NCBI GenBank assembly: GCA_965221195.1
Contig: OZ244864.1
Coordinates: 1,488,001 to 1,552,000, forward strand
Length of the DNA stretch: 64,000 bases
Direction: 5' to 3'
Origin: Poriferisodalis sp965221195
GTDB lineage: Bacteria > Actinomycetota > Acidimicrobiia > Acidimicrobiales > Poriferisodalaceae
Shown in pieces: positions 18,803 through 27,838 of the stretch. The notes below the pieces were generated by a model, which saw only the letters and a program-made list of their open reading frames with translations, did no database searches and was not told the origin of the DNA. Numbering within the stretch: position 1 is the first letter of the stretch; each line of letters starts with the position of its first letter. The position numbers were made by a program, and so were the translations under genes.

Positions 18803-19879
18803 GTGCCCGAGATGCCCGACGTGCCCGAGATGATCGACTCGATGGGAATGAAGGCTGCGGTCAACGCGCTGCCGGAACAGCTCAGCGCAGCGCTCGCTCT
18901 CGCCCAAGCAGTCCCCAACCCGGCGGGCAGTCGCCCGATTGCCAATGTGATCATGTTCGGCATGGGCGGGTCGGGTGTTGCCGGCGACATTGTCTCAGCA
19001 CTCGCATCGCCGCTTATGCAAGTCCCGGTCACCGTCGCCAAGAGCTATGAGTGCCCAGCGTTTGTCGGCCCTTCGACGCTGGCGATTGCCGTGTCGTTCA
19101 GCGGGAACACCGAGGAGACGCTTGAAGCGGTCACGGCTGCGCACGATGCCGGCGCGTCAATCGTGGCCGTCACCTCCGGCGGTCATCTGGCCGATCTGGC
19201 CCGTCAGTGGAACGTTCCGCTGTATGAGGTTGACGGCACCATTCCGATGCCGCGAGCGGCAGTCGGCGCTATCGCAGTGATGCCACTGGTTGCGCTCGAA
19301 CGAGCGGGTCTGCTCAACGATGTCGCCGATTGGGTTGAGGCGGGGGTTACCCAGCTTCGCACGCGTCAACAGATGCAATCCAGCAGCGATCTCGACGAAC
19401 TGGTTCGGGCCATCAGCGTTGGTGAGAAGATCCCAATCTTCTATGGCGGTGGCGCGCTGGGCGCGGTCGTTGCGGGGCGTGCCAAGGCCCAAGTCAACGA
19501 GAACGTCAAGATCCCGGCTTACGCCAGTGTGATGCCTGAGCTTTGTCACAACGAACTGGCCGGATGGAACCTAGTAGGCCCCCCAGACCACTCACCGCTC
19601 GCGGTTGTCGCTTTGCGGCACGACTTTGAGCATGCTCAGATGCATCGTCGCTACGACTTCACACAAAGTGTTCTCGGTGTGCTCGGTGTGCCCGGCGGCG
19701 GGTCCCTGAGCGTGCCTTACTACGCACTGCGCGCTGCCGGTGAGGGACCTCTGGCGCAGTTGTTTGACCTCATTTTCCAAGTTGACGTGCTGAGCCTGCG
19801 CATCGCAGCGGCCGCCCAGCGCGATCCCGGACCGATCCCGCTGCTCACCGAACTAAAGGAATACCTTGCCTGCGACTGA
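18803..19879 (+). CDS. Bifunctional phosphoglucose/phosphomannose isomerase
   Basis: The 358-aa product opens with a SIS domain (FGMGGSGVAGDIV, and SFSGNTEETLEA about 45 residues on) and ends with the C-terminal domain of bifunctional PGI/PMI enzymes (PELCHNELAGW, then GEGPLAQLFDLIFQVDVLSLRIAA). These enzymes interconvert fructose-6-phosphate with glucose- or mannose-6-phosphate and feed the mutase encoded upstream. The start is uncertain. GTG 18803 is the longest option, but ATGs shortly downstream (before IDSMGM) also fit. A small duplication (EMPDVPEM) is present at the N-terminus. It overlaps ahcY by 14 bases. Confidence 0.9.
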   Translation: MPEMPDVPEMIDSMGMKAAVNALPEQLSAALALAQAVPNPAGSRPIANVIMFGMGGSGVAGDIVSALASPLMQVPVTVAKSYECPAFVGPSTLAIAVSFSGNTEETLEAVTAAHDAGASIVAVTSGGHLADLARQWNVPLYEVDGTIPMPRAAVGAIAVMPLVALERAGLLNDVADWVEAGVTQLRTRQQMQSSSDLDELVRAISVGEKIPIFYGGGALGAVVAGRAKAQVNENVKIPAYASVMPELCHNELAGWNLVGPPDHSPLAVVALRHDFEHAQMHRRYDFTQSVLGVLGVPGGGSLSVPYYALRAAGEGPLAQLFDLIFQVDVLSLRIAAAAQRDPGPIPLLTELKEYLACD

Positions 19880-21386
19880 CTCAACGATTGGCTTGGCGAC
19901 TGGCTCAACGACTGGCTTGGCAGGAGCCGACTACGAGATAGGAGCCGACTACGAGATAGCCGATCTCAGCCTCGCACCGGCTGGGCGGCGCCAGATCGAG
20001 TTGGCCGAGACAGAGATGCCCGGACTGATGGCTCTGCGCGCTCGGCATTTCGACAGCCAGCCGCTGGCTGGTGCCCGCATCACCGGTTCGCTGCACATGA
20101 CGGTGCAAACAGCAGTCCTCATTGAGACATTTGTCGATCTCGGCGCTGCGGTGAGGTGGGCATCTTGCAACATCTTCTCTACCCAAGACGAAGCGGCCGC
20201 TGCTGTGGTGGTTGGCCGCAATGGCACAACAGCAGCGCCTGCTGGCGTGCCTGTCTTTGCTTGGAAGGGCGAGACCTTGGCGGAGTACTGGCGTTGCAAC
20301 TACCGAGCGCTGCGCTGGCCCGATGGACCCGGTCCGACCTTGATCGTTGACGACGGTGGGGATGCCACCTTGATGGTCCATCTCGGCGCGCGCTACGAAG
20401 CTCAAGGTGTCGTGCCGCAACTTGTGGCCGATGGCCCCGATGCAGCTTCGCCCGACGAAGTAGCTGTACACGAACTACTCGCCGAACTGCAGCGCGCAGA
20501 GCCGAGCCTGTGGACGGAGATAGCCGCAGGCATTCGCGGTGTTTCAGAAGAGACCACAACCGGTGTGAACCGGTTGTGGGAGATGGCGAATCGCGGGGAA
20601 CTTACGTTCCCGGCCTACAGCGTGAACGACTCGGTGACCAAGTCCAAGTTTGACAATCTGTACGGCTGTCGGCACTCGCTCATTGACGGCCTCAACCGTG
20701 CAACTGACGTGATGCTCAGCGGCAAAGTGGCATTCGTGGCGGGTTACGGCGATGTCGGCAAGGGCTGCGCTCAGGCGCTGCGCGGGCAAGGATGCAGGGT
20801 GATCGTGTCGGAGATCGACCCCATCAACGCCTTGCAAGCCGCTATGGAAGGCTTTGAGGTTGACCGTCTCGAGAACGTGCTCGACATCGCCGACATCTAC
20901 GTGACGGCGACCGGCAATCGCGACATCATCTCCGCGGAGCACATGTCTCAGATGAAGCACCGGGCGATAGTCGCCAACATCGGACACTTCGACAACGAGA
21001 TCGACATGGCCGGTCTTGTAGCGATGTCTGATGTGCAGCGCAGCGAGATCAAGCCCCAAGTAGAAGAGTTCGTCTTCCCGAAGGGGAATTCGGTGATCGT
21101 GCTAGCCGAAGGCCGACTGGTGAACTTGGGCTGTGCCACCGGACATCCCAGCTTTGTGATGTCGATGAGCTTTACCAATCAGGTGCTCGCACAACTCGAA
21201 TTGCACGCTCGTGGTGCTGAGTTGTCTGCAGGCGTGTACGTGCTACCCAAACACCTCGATGAGGAAGTCGCCCGTCTGCACCTAGACCGTCTCGGTGTGA
21301 AGCTGACCAAGCTCACGCCGTCACAAGCCAACTACCTAGGTCTCGACGTGGGTGGTCCCTACAAGGCGGACCGTTACCGGTACTGA
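19866..21386 (+). CDS. ahcY: Adenosylhomocysteinase (SAH hydrolase)
   Basis: The 506-aa product is a full-length S-adenosylhomocysteine hydrolase: YEIADLSLA at the start, EMPGLMALR, GARITGSLHMTVQTAVLIETF, the NAD-binding GYGDVGKGCAQALRGQG, and the C-terminal LGLDVGGPYKADRYRY. It splits SAH into adenosine and homocysteine, relieving inhibition of methyltransferases. Translation probably starts at TTG 19866, because AAAGGA sits 5 bases upstream and no ATG or GTG lies before the conserved block. The first 35 residues are encoded by two back-to-back duplications (a 24-bp pair and an exact 18-bp pair, 19874-19957), giving ADYEIGADYEIADLSLA. The extension is therefore a recent repeat and not family-conserved. 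Confidence 0.96.
   Translation: MPATDSTIGLATGSTTGLAGADYEIGADYEIADLSLAPAGRRQIELAETEMPGLMALRARHFDSQPLAGARITGSLHMTVQTAVLIETFVDLGAAVRWASCNIFSTQDEAAAAVVVGRNGTTAAPAGVPVFAWKGETLAEYWRCNYRALRWPDGPGPTLIVDDGGDATLMVHLGARYEAQGVVPQLVADGPDAASPDEVAVHELLAELQRAEPSLWTEIAAGIRGVSEETTTGVNRLWEMANRGELTFPAYSVNDSVTKSKFDNLYGCRHSLIDGLNRATDVMLSGKVAFVAGYGDVGKGCAQALRGQGCRVIVSEIDPINALQAAMEGFEVDRLENVLDIADIYVTATGNRDIISAEHMSQMKHRAIVANIGHFDNEIDMAGLVAMSDVQRSEIKPQVEEFVFPKGNSVIVLAEGRLVNLGCATGHPSFVMSMSFTNQVLAQLELHARGAELSAGVYVLPKHLDEEVARLHLDRLGVKLTKLTPSQANYLGLDVGGPYKADRYRY
19874..19957 (+). repeat. Two adjacent tandem duplications at the 5' end of ahcY
   Basis: A 24-bp unit (19874-19897 and 19898-19921, 2 mismatches) is followed by an exact 18-bp pair AGGAGCCGACTACGAGAT (19922-19939 and 19940-19957). 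Both keep the reading frame and lengthen the N-terminus of SAH hydrolase. Confidence 0.9.
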
Positions 21387-21561
21387 GAAGCTGTGCTGGC
21401 AGGCTGTGTTGACAAACGGGGACGACAGGCTGAGACGACAGAAGGGGGCACTGGGGAGCCACTAACTGTCCAAAATCGTTCCGTCTGAAATCGTACTGTC
21501 CTAAATCGTTTCGGGCCTAAATCGTTTCAGTGGTCAGGGGGGCTGCCTCTATGGTCGGCCC
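21387..21561 (+). repeat. Short spacer with degenerate AAATCGTT repeats
   Basis: The spacer between ahcY and the comF-like gene contains four spaced copies of AAATCGT(T/A) with C/T-rich linkers (about 21473-21530). No hairpin followed by a T-run was seen. It could be a decayed tandem duplication or a set of protein-binding sites. Confidence 0.5.
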
Positions 21562-22227
21562 GTGCTGTTTGAGGTGCGATGTGCCGGCTGCGGCTTGTTG
21601 GGGTGGTGTCCTTGTGTTGCTTGCATTGAAGCACTGGAGGCGCCCGAACCGGCATCGGTGGCTGGCACGGAGTCGGTTGCAGCTCTGTTCTCTCACTCCG
21701 GCATCGGCCGCGAGTTCATTCATGCGCTCAAGTACCGAGGCGAGCGGGCGATTGCCGACTGGCTGGGCCAATCGTTGGCGCTCACTCACCTTGCAGTGAC
21801 CTCGACATCTCGTTGGTCTGCCGTCGGTGCGCCAGCGGCAGTACCTATGTGTGTTGACACCGTCACTGTAGATACTGTCACTTGGGCGCCCACCACGGCG
21901 GCTAGGCGTCGCGCCCGCGGCTTTGACCAAGCAGAGACGCTGGCGCGTGCCACTGCCAAAGCGCTGGGGGTGCGCCCTGTGAGACTGCTTCGTCGCATCG
22001 GCTCAGCAGCGCAGTCGGGTGCCGGGCGATCTGCTCGGCTTGCTGGCCCCCGCTTTGCGGGCCGTGCTGTTACAGGCGGCCGTCGGGTGCTGCTCGTTGA
22101 CGATGTGCTCACAACTGGCGCCACGCTGCGGGCAGGTGCTGCCGCGCTCGCAGATGCAGGTGCCGCCGCCGTTCATGTGGCAGCGTGTGCCCGGCGCAGT
22201 TATAACCACCTTCGTGCAGATGCCTAA
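21562..22227 (+). CDS. ComF-family phosphoribosyltransferase-like protein
   Basis: The 221-aa product has the ComF layout. A small Cys-rich zinc-ribbon-like start (CAGCG, then CPCVAC) is followed by a phosphoribosyltransferase fold with RRRARGFDQAETLA and the PRPP-binding loop VLLVDDVLTTGATL. ComF proteins are required for DNA uptake in competent bacteria, but many carriers are not known to be competent, so competence should not be assumed. The start is GTG 21562, chosen because the Cys motif begins at once. It is followed by hpf, a common actinobacterial neighbour. Confidence 0.85.
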   Translation: MLFEVRCAGCGLLGWCPCVACIEALEAPEPASVAGTESVAALFSHSGIGREFIHALKYRGERAIADWLGQSLALTHLAVTSTSRWSAVGAPAAVPMCVDTVTVDTVTWAPTTAARRRARGFDQAETLARATAKALGVRPVRLLRRIGSAAQSGAGRSARLAGPRFAGRAVTGGRRVLLVDDVLTTGATLRAGAAALADAGAAAVHVAACARRSYNHLRADA

Positions 22228-22322
22228 CATGGCACTGTCTCAAAGACAGCCAACTCAAAGACAGCCAACTCAGAGACAGACAGTGCCAACCGAGCTGAGT
22301 GCCTGCTCAGAAAGCTGAGGCG

Positions 22323-22934
22323 ATGCAGATCACTATCACCGGTCGAAAGGTTCAAGTTCCTGACGACGTGCGAGCAGCAGTAGAGCGCAAGATCGGGGCT
22401 TTGGACCGATTCGTAGCAGGGCTAGACCGAGCCGAGGTGGTGTTTCGGGAGGAGAAGAACCCGCGCATATCTGAGCGTGACCAAGTCGAAGTCACATTGC
22501 TTGGCAACGGACACCGCGTTCGCGCGTCGGTCGCCGGGGTCGATCAGCACCAAGCTGTCGATCTAGCAGTCGGCAAGCTCGGAAAGCAACTGCGCAAGCT
22601 CAAGACCCGCGCAGTGCGGCGGCATCGCCCAAACCCGCGCCGCGACGAAGCGCATCACCCCTTGGCGCGTCTGGGCAACGACCTCGTGACCGAACCGGCG
22701 AATGAGTCTGTGGCTGCTCCGCTAGGCGCAAGTCCCGATGATCCCGAGTGGGTGCCGCAAATTGTGCGACGCAAGACGTTCGACTTGGAACTGATGGAGC
22801 CCGCCGAAGCGGTCACACAGATGCAGTTGCTCGACCACAACTTCTTCTTGTTTGTGAACGCTGACAGCAACTTGCCGTCCGTGGTGTACCTGCGCTCGGA
22901 CGGACATGCGGGCCTCATCGAGATCGACACCTGA
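22323..22934 (+). CDS. hpf: Ribosome hibernation promoting factor, long form
   Basis: The 203-aa product has the N-terminal HPF/RaiA domain (MQITITGRKVQVPDDVRAAV and KNPRISERDQVEVTLLGNGH) and the C-terminal dimerisation domain of long HPF (IVRRKTFDLELMEPAEAVTQMQLLDHNFFLFVNADS). Long HPF dimerises 70S ribosomes into inactive 100S particles in stationary phase. ATG 22323 gives the canonical N-terminus; the frame is open to GTG 22299. Upstream, 22239-22280 holds tandem copies of a 15-bp TCAAAGACAGCCAAC-type unit. Confidence 0.93.
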   Translation: MQITITGRKVQVPDDVRAAVERKIGALDRFVAGLDRAEVVFREEKNPRISERDQVEVTLLGNGHRVRASVAGVDQHQAVDLAVGKLGKQLRKLKTRAVRRHRPNPRRDEAHHPLARLGNDLVTEPANESVAAPLGASPDDPEWVPQIVRRKTFDLELMEPAEAVTQMQLLDHNFFLFVNADSNLPSVVYLRSDGHAGLIEIDT

Positions 22935-23051
22935 GCGGCTGGGCACCTAGGGGGCTGGGCACCTAAGCGATTGGCCGACTCAGCGGCTGGGCACCTGTCT
23001 AGGTGTCTCAAAAATCTCAGCTATAGGAGCGGAGCCCAGCGGTAACCTGCG

Positions 23052-25889
23052 ATGGTGGCTCTATTTCAGCGCGTGCTCCGTGCCGGAGAAGGCAAAAAGT
23101 TGCGCCTGCTAGAGGCGTTGGTCCCTGAAGTCAACGCGGTTGAGCCTGAAGTTGAACGGCTGAGTGACGATGAACTGCGAGCTCGGACGGGCGATTTCCG
23201 AGCCGAACTAGACCGCGGCGCCGACCTAAACGACATCTTGGTGGACGCATTCGCGGTGACCCGCGAGGCAGCGCGTCGGGTCATCGGCCAACGTCACTAC
23301 GACGTGCAAATCGTCGGAGGGGCGGCGCTGCACTTCGGATGGGTGGCAGAGATGCGTACCGGCGAGGGCAAAACCCTCGTCTCGACGCTGCCGGTGTATC
23401 TGAACGCTCTTGGCGGCAAGGGCGTTCACGTTGTCACGGTGAACGACTACCTCGCGGCACGCGATGCCGAGTGGATGGGCCGCATCCACCGTTTCCTAGG
23501 TCTTGATGTGGGGCTGGTCGTGCCCGGACCCTACGACGCTGCTCACAAGCGACACCAATATGGCGCGGACATCACCTATGGAACCAACAACGAGTTCGGC
23601 TTCGACTATCTGCGTGACAACATGGCCCCGAATAGCGCTGCTCAAACCCAGCGCGGCCATAACTACTGCATCGTGGATGAGGTCGACTCGATCCTCATTG
23701 ATGAGGCACGCACGCCGCTCATCATCAGCGGGCGGGTCGCCGATGCTGCGAAGCTGTACCAGCAGTTCGCCCGCATTGCGGCGTCGATGATTCGCGACGT
23801 CGACTACGAGGTCGAAGAAGACAAACGCAACGTAGCGGTGCTTGAACCAGGCATCGGCAAAGTTGAGCGGGCGCTCAACATCGACAACCTGTACGACGAG
23901 GTCTCGGCCAATCTCGTCCATCAGATGAATGCGGCACTACGGGCCAAAGAGCTGTACCGCCGAGACAAGGACTACGTCGTAGCCCACGGCGAAGTCAAGA
24001 TTGTTGATGAATTCACCGGCCGGATCCTCGAAGGTCGACGCTGGAGCGAAGGTCTCCATCAAGCGGTGGAAGCCAAAGAGCGGGTAGCGATCCGAGAGGA
24101 GAACCAGACGCTCGCCACCATCACCTTGCAGAACTACTTCCGCCTGTACGACAAGCTCGCCGGCATGACTGGCACAGCCACCACCGAGGCTGCTGAGTTC
24201 GGCAACACCTACGGACTCGACGTGATTCCTGTGCCCACGCACCTGCCGACAGTGCGGGCCGATCACGGCGACCTCATATACAAGACCGAGGAAGCCAAGA
24301 TTGAAGCAGCCGTTGACGACCTTGCCGAACGAGCCAAATCTGGCCAACCCACTCTGGTAGGCACGGTCAGCGTTGAGAACTCCGAGAAGCTGTCTGTTGC
24401 GCTTGCGCGCCGGGGCATTGACCACAGCGTGCTGAATGCCAAAGAACACACGCGTGAGGCCGACATCATCGCGCAGGCAGGACGACTCGGTTCAGTGACA
24501 GTGGCCACCAACATGGCTGGCCGCGGCGTTGACATTCTGCTTGGCGGTAACCCAGAGGGCTTGGCTCGGCGCGACATGCTGAGGGAAAAACTTGACCCCG
24601 ACGATCCTGACAACGCCGCGGAGTTAGCTCGTCGCATCGGACGTTACGAACCCGAGTGCAAAGCCGAGGGCGACGCAGTGCGCAAGCTCGGCGGGTTGTA
24701 TGTGCTTGGCACCGAGCGTCACGAGTCTCGCCGTATTGACAATCAGCTGCGAGGCCGTTCGGGACGACAGGGAGATCCGGGTGAGAGCCGGTTTTATCTG
24801 TCCCTCGAAGACGACCTGATGCGCCTGTTCGCTACAGGTGCTGTCAACTGGGTGATGGACCGAACGCTGCCCGACGATGTGCCGCTTGAGGCGAAGATGG
24901 TAACCAGAGCCATTGAGCGTGCGCAAAACACGGTTGAGCAAAAGAACGCCGAGGTCCGCAAGAACGTCCTCAAATACGACGAGGTGATGAACCAGCAGCG
25001 CAAAGTGATCTACGCACGGCGCAAGCAGATCCTTGGAGGGGAAGACCTGCGCACCGAGTCATTGGGATACGTCCGCGAGGCGGCCGAAGCCGCAGTGCTG
25101 GATCATTGCGACAACGACGAGATAACCGAGTGGGATTTCGACGGGCTGCTCGCCGCCATTCGCGCCTATTGGCCCAGCGAGCTGACAGCTGAGGAGTTGT
25201 CGGGGAACTGGCTGTCGGGTGACGGCCAGCGCGGCTGGGGCATCGACGAAACAGTGGAGCTCGTATACAGCGACGGCGTCCGCCACTACGAAGCACGCGA
25301 ATCGGAGATCGGTGCCGAGGCGATGCGCGAGGTCGAACGGCAGGTGATGCTGCGACTCATCGATCAGCGCTGGCGTGAGCATCTCGCTGATATGGATCAC
25401 CTACGCGAGGGCATACACCTTCGTGGGATCGGCCAAAAAGACCCTGTTGCCGAATGGCAGCGAGAAGGCTTCGACATGTTCGGAGCGATGCTTGAGCGGG
25501 TGTATCGCGATTTCGTCACGTATGTCATGCATGTGCAGGTCACTACCGTTGGGGCCTCCGGCTCGGGAGCGAGCGACGAGCAGGCAACAGAGCCATCGGT
25601 GCGTCCAGCCGCTGTTTCGGGCGGCACGCAGACTGGCGGCACGCAAACTGGCGACGTTCAGTACAACGCACCAAGTCTGACACCTTCAACTGTGACGGTC
25701 GGCAACGGTGCCCATGGTGCTGGCACTGCGATGTCGGCGCGGCCTAACCGCAGCGGCCCGTCGCAGTCGCGTCGTATCGCTGCGGCGTCAGCAGGCACGA
25801 TTGTCAAGTCCTCGCAGGAGAAGTTGGGGCGCAACGATCCTTGTCATTGCGGTTCTGGTCGTAAGTTCAAGCACTGTCACGGCCGCTGA
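23052..25889 (+). CDS. secA: Preprotein translocase ATPase SecA
   Basis: The 945-aa product is complete SecA. It shows Walker A MRTGEGKT (101-108), the YGTNNEFGFDYLRDNM block, the DEAD-type box VDEVDSILIDEARTPLIISG, the second helicase domain (TNMAGRGVDILLGGNPEG, QLRGRSGRQGDPGESRFYLSLEDDLMRLF) and a C-terminal zinc-binding SecB/ribosome motif CHCGSGRKFKHCHG. It drives Sec-dependent export, including the secreted surface proteins in this window. The linker before the zinc motif is low in complexity and contains a duplicated GGTQTGGTQTG. The gap before it (22935-23051) holds imperfect repeats of GCGGCTGGGCACCT. Confidence 0.98.
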   Translation: MVALFQRVLRAGEGKKLRLLEALVPEVNAVEPEVERLSDDELRARTGDFRAELDRGADLNDILVDAFAVTREAARRVIGQRHYDVQIVGGAALHFGWVAEMRTGEGKTLVSTLPVYLNALGGKGVHVVTVNDYLAARDAEWMGRIHRFLGLDVGLVVPGPYDAAHKRHQYGADITYGTNNEFGFDYLRDNMAPNSAAQTQRGHNYCIVDEVDSILIDEARTPLIISGRVADAAKLYQQFARIAASMIRDVDYEVEEDKRNVAVLEPGIGKVERALNIDNLYDEVSANLVHQMNAALRAKELYRRDKDYVVAHGEVKIVDEFTGRILEGRRWSEGLHQAVEAKERVAIREENQTLATITLQNYFRLYDKLAGMTGTATTEAAEFGNTYGLDVIPVPTHLPTVRADHGDLIYKTEEAKIEAAVDDLAERAKSGQPTLVGTVSVENSEKLSVALARRGIDHSVLNAKEHTREADIIAQAGRLGSVTVATNMAGRGVDILLGGNPEGLARRDMLREKLDPDDPDNAAELARRIGRYEPECKAEGDAVRKLGGLYVLGTERHESRRIDNQLRGRSGRQGDPGESRFYLSLEDDLMRLFATGAVNWVMDRTLPDDVPLEAKMVTRAIERAQNTVEQKNAEVRKNVLKYDEVMNQQRKVIYARRKQILGGEDLRTESLGYVREAAEAAVLDHCDNDEITEWDFDGLLAAIRAYWPSELTAEELSGNWLSGDGQRGWGIDETVELVYSDGVRHYEARESEIGAEAMREVERQVMLRLIDQRWREHLADMDHLREGIHLRGIGQKDPVAEWQREGFDMFGAMLERVYRDFVTYVMHVQVTTVGASGSGASDEQATEPSVRPAAVSGGTQTGGTQTGDVQYNAPSLTPSTVTVGNGAHGAGTAMSARPNRSGPSQSRRIAAASAGTIVKSSQEKLGRNDPCHCGSGRKFKHCHGR

Positions 25890-25898
25890 GAGATTCCA

Positions 25899-27035
25899 GT
25901 GATCCGCACTTTGAACGACTACGCCGACGCGTTGGCTGACTTAGACCGACGCGTCAGCGAGGCCCATCACTATCTGGGGATCGACGAAGCGCGCAAGGCG
26001 GCGAGCACGCTGGAAGTTGAGGCGTCCGAGCCATCGCTATGGAATGACCCTGAGCGGGCGCGCGCGGTCACTACCCGGCTGTCTCACGTTCGCGACGACA
26101 TCGAGCGCTGGGATCGCGCCCGCTTAGAAGTGGACGACGCCGCCGCACTCGTCGAGCTAGCGACTGAGGAAGACGACACCGAACTGCTTGACGAGATCGG
26201 CGAGGTTGCCGAAGCGGCAGAGCGCAGGCTTGCCGAGATAGAACTAATGGCGCTTTTCAGCGGCGAGCATGACCACAACGACGCAGTGTGTGAGATCAAC
26301 TCAGGGGCAGGAGGCACCGACGCGTGCGATTGGGCCGAGATGCTTCTGCGCATGTACCAACGCTGGGCCGAGCGCAACGACTTCTCCGTAGAACTGACCG
26401 AGGCCACCGACGGGGGAGAGGCCGGCATCAGTTCTGCCACGTTTCTTGTCAAGGGTCGGCACGCTTTCGGTTTCCTTGCCGCGGAACGAGGCGTGCATCG
26501 ACTGGTGCGTATCTCGCCGTTCGACGCGCAATCTCGACGCCACACGGCATTTGCGTCGCTGAAAGTGGTGCCGTTTTTCGAGGAAGTGTCAGACGAGGTG
26601 CCTATCGACGAAGGCGATTTGCGCATCGATACCTATCGTTCGTCTGGTGCTGGTGGCCAGCATGTCAATGTCACCGACTCCGCTGTGCGCATCACGCATT
26701 TGCCCACAGGCATAGTGGTGGCCTGCCAGAACGAGCGCAGCCAGCACCAGAACAAGGAACGCGCTTTGCAGATGCTGGCGGCCAAGCTGGCCGACCTGCA
26801 GAGGTCCGAGCGGGAGGCCGAAGTCGCGGCGTTGGCCGGTGAGCAGCGTGAAGTGGCGTGGGGAAGCCAGATTCGCTCCTATGTGCTGCATCCGTACCAG
26901 CAGGTCAAAGATCTACGCACCGGTCTCGAAATAGGCAACGTCGATGCCGTCCTCGACGGCGAGCTGAACAGTCTGATGGAGGCCTATTTGCGTTGGCAGC
27001 GTTCCCAGCAAGGCCGAGACCCGAGCGGGGGATGA
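25899..27035 (+). CDS. prfB: Peptide chain release factor 2
   Basis: The 378-aa product has the stop-codon recognition tripeptide SPF (VRISPFDAQSRRHTAFAS) of RF2 and the peptidyl-hydrolysis motif GGQ in YRSSGAGGQHVNVTDSAVRITH. RF2 terminates translation at UGA and UAA. The frame is continuous from GTG 25899, so the autoregulatory +1 frameshift seen in many prfB genes is absent. It starts 9 bases after secA and is followed 14 bases later by ftsE, the conserved actinobacterial prfB-ftsE-ftsX order. Confidence 0.97.
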   Translation: MIRTLNDYADALADLDRRVSEAHHYLGIDEARKAASTLEVEASEPSLWNDPERARAVTTRLSHVRDDIERWDRARLEVDDAAALVELATEEDDTELLDEIGEVAEAAERRLAEIELMALFSGEHDHNDAVCEINSGAGGTDACDWAEMLLRMYQRWAERNDFSVELTEATDGGEAGISSATFLVKGRHAFGFLAAERGVHRLVRISPFDAQSRRHTAFASLKVVPFFEEVSDEVPIDEGDLRIDTYRSSGAGGQHVNVTDSAVRITHLPTGIVVACQNERSQHQNKERALQMLAAKLADLQRSEREAEVAALAGEQREVAWGSQIRSYVLHPYQQVKDLRTGLEIGNVDAVLDGELNSLMEAYLRWQRSQQGRDPSGG

Positions 27036-27049
27036 AACCGTAGGCACCC

Positions 27050-27838
27050 ATGATTCGCTTCGACAACGTAACGAAGATCTACAAGGCCGAGACGCGGGCA
27101 GTCAACGGCGTGACGCTCAACATCGACAAGGGCGAGTTCGTTTTCCTCGTGGGTCCTTCTGGCTCTGGCAAGTCCACGATGCTGCGCCTGATGACGTGCG
27201 AGGAAAAAGTCACCGATGGTGACATCCATGTGGCTGGCAAAAACCTGTCCAAGCTGACCAGTTGGCGCGTGCCCTACCTGCGACGCAACATCGGTTCCGT
27301 CTTCCAAGACTTCAAGCTGTTGCCGAACAAAACCGTCTACCAGAACGTGGCTTTTGCGCTTGAGGTCATCGGCCGCCCCGAGAACGTCATTCGCACTCAG
27401 GTGCCAGCCATTTTGGAACTGGTCGGCTTGCAAGACAAGCACCGTCGCCTTCCTGACGAGCTGTCGGGCGGCGAGCAGCAACGCGTGAGCATCGCCCGAG
27501 CGTTTGTGAACCGCCCCCTGATCCTGCTGGCTGACGAACCCACCGGCAACCTCGACCCTGACACCTCAACCGAACTGACTTCGCTGCTGGACCGGATCAA
27601 TCGAATGGGCACCACCGTGGTCATGGCCACGCACGACCGCGCCATAGTGGATCGCATGCGGCGCCGGGTGGTTGCGCTGCGGCAGGGCGAGCTGGTTCGT
27701 GACGAGCAGCACGGCACCTACGGCAGCGAGACCGATCTGTCGGCGGCATCTGGCCTGTCGGCGGCATCTGGCCTGTCGGCGGCATCTGGCCTGTCGGCGG
27801 CATCTGGGGATCCTCGGGTTGATGGGGCGAGTCCGTGA
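27050..27838 (+). CDS. ftsE: Cell-division ABC ATPase FtsE
   Basis: The 262-aa product has Walker A GPSGSGKST, the Q-loop VFQDFKLLPNKTVYQNV, the signature LSGGEQQRVSIARA and Walker B LILLADEPTGNLD. FtsE with FtsX activates septal peptidoglycan hydrolases. FtsE is normally about 225-230 residues; here the C-terminus is extended by four copies of an SAASGL repeat encoded by an exact 18-bp tandem repeat. The extension lies beyond the ATPase core and probably does not affect catalysis. The TGA overlaps the ftsX GTG by 4 bases. Confidence 0.96.
   Translation: MIRFDNVTKIYKAETRAVNGVTLNIDKGEFVFLVGPSGSGKSTMLRLMTCEEKVTDGDIHVAGKNLSKLTSWRVPYLRRNIGSVFQDFKLLPNKTVYQNVAFALEVIGRPENVIRTQVPAILELVGLQDKHRRLPDELSGGEQQRVSIARAFVNRPLILLADEPTGNLDPDTSTELTSLLDRINRMGTTVVMATHDRAIVDRMRRRVVALRQGELVRDEQHGTYGSETDLSAASGLSAASGLSAASGLSAASGDPRVDGASP
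27737..27808 (+). repeat. 18-bp tandem repeat, 4 units, in the 3' end of ftsE
   Basis: Four consecutive copies of CTGTCGGCGGCATCTGGC (the last differs only at its final base) encode LSAASG units at the FtsE C-terminus. The near identity of the units marks a recent and probably length-variable expansion. Confidence 0.95.

Noticed and set aside
19800..19866. SAH riboswitch upstream of ahcY
   Set aside because: ahcY overlaps the preceding gene and has no leader in which a riboswitch could fit.
25899..26100. Programmed +1 frameshift in prfB
   Set aside because: The frame is continuous from GTG 25899 through the whole RF2 protein; no in-frame early TGA exists.
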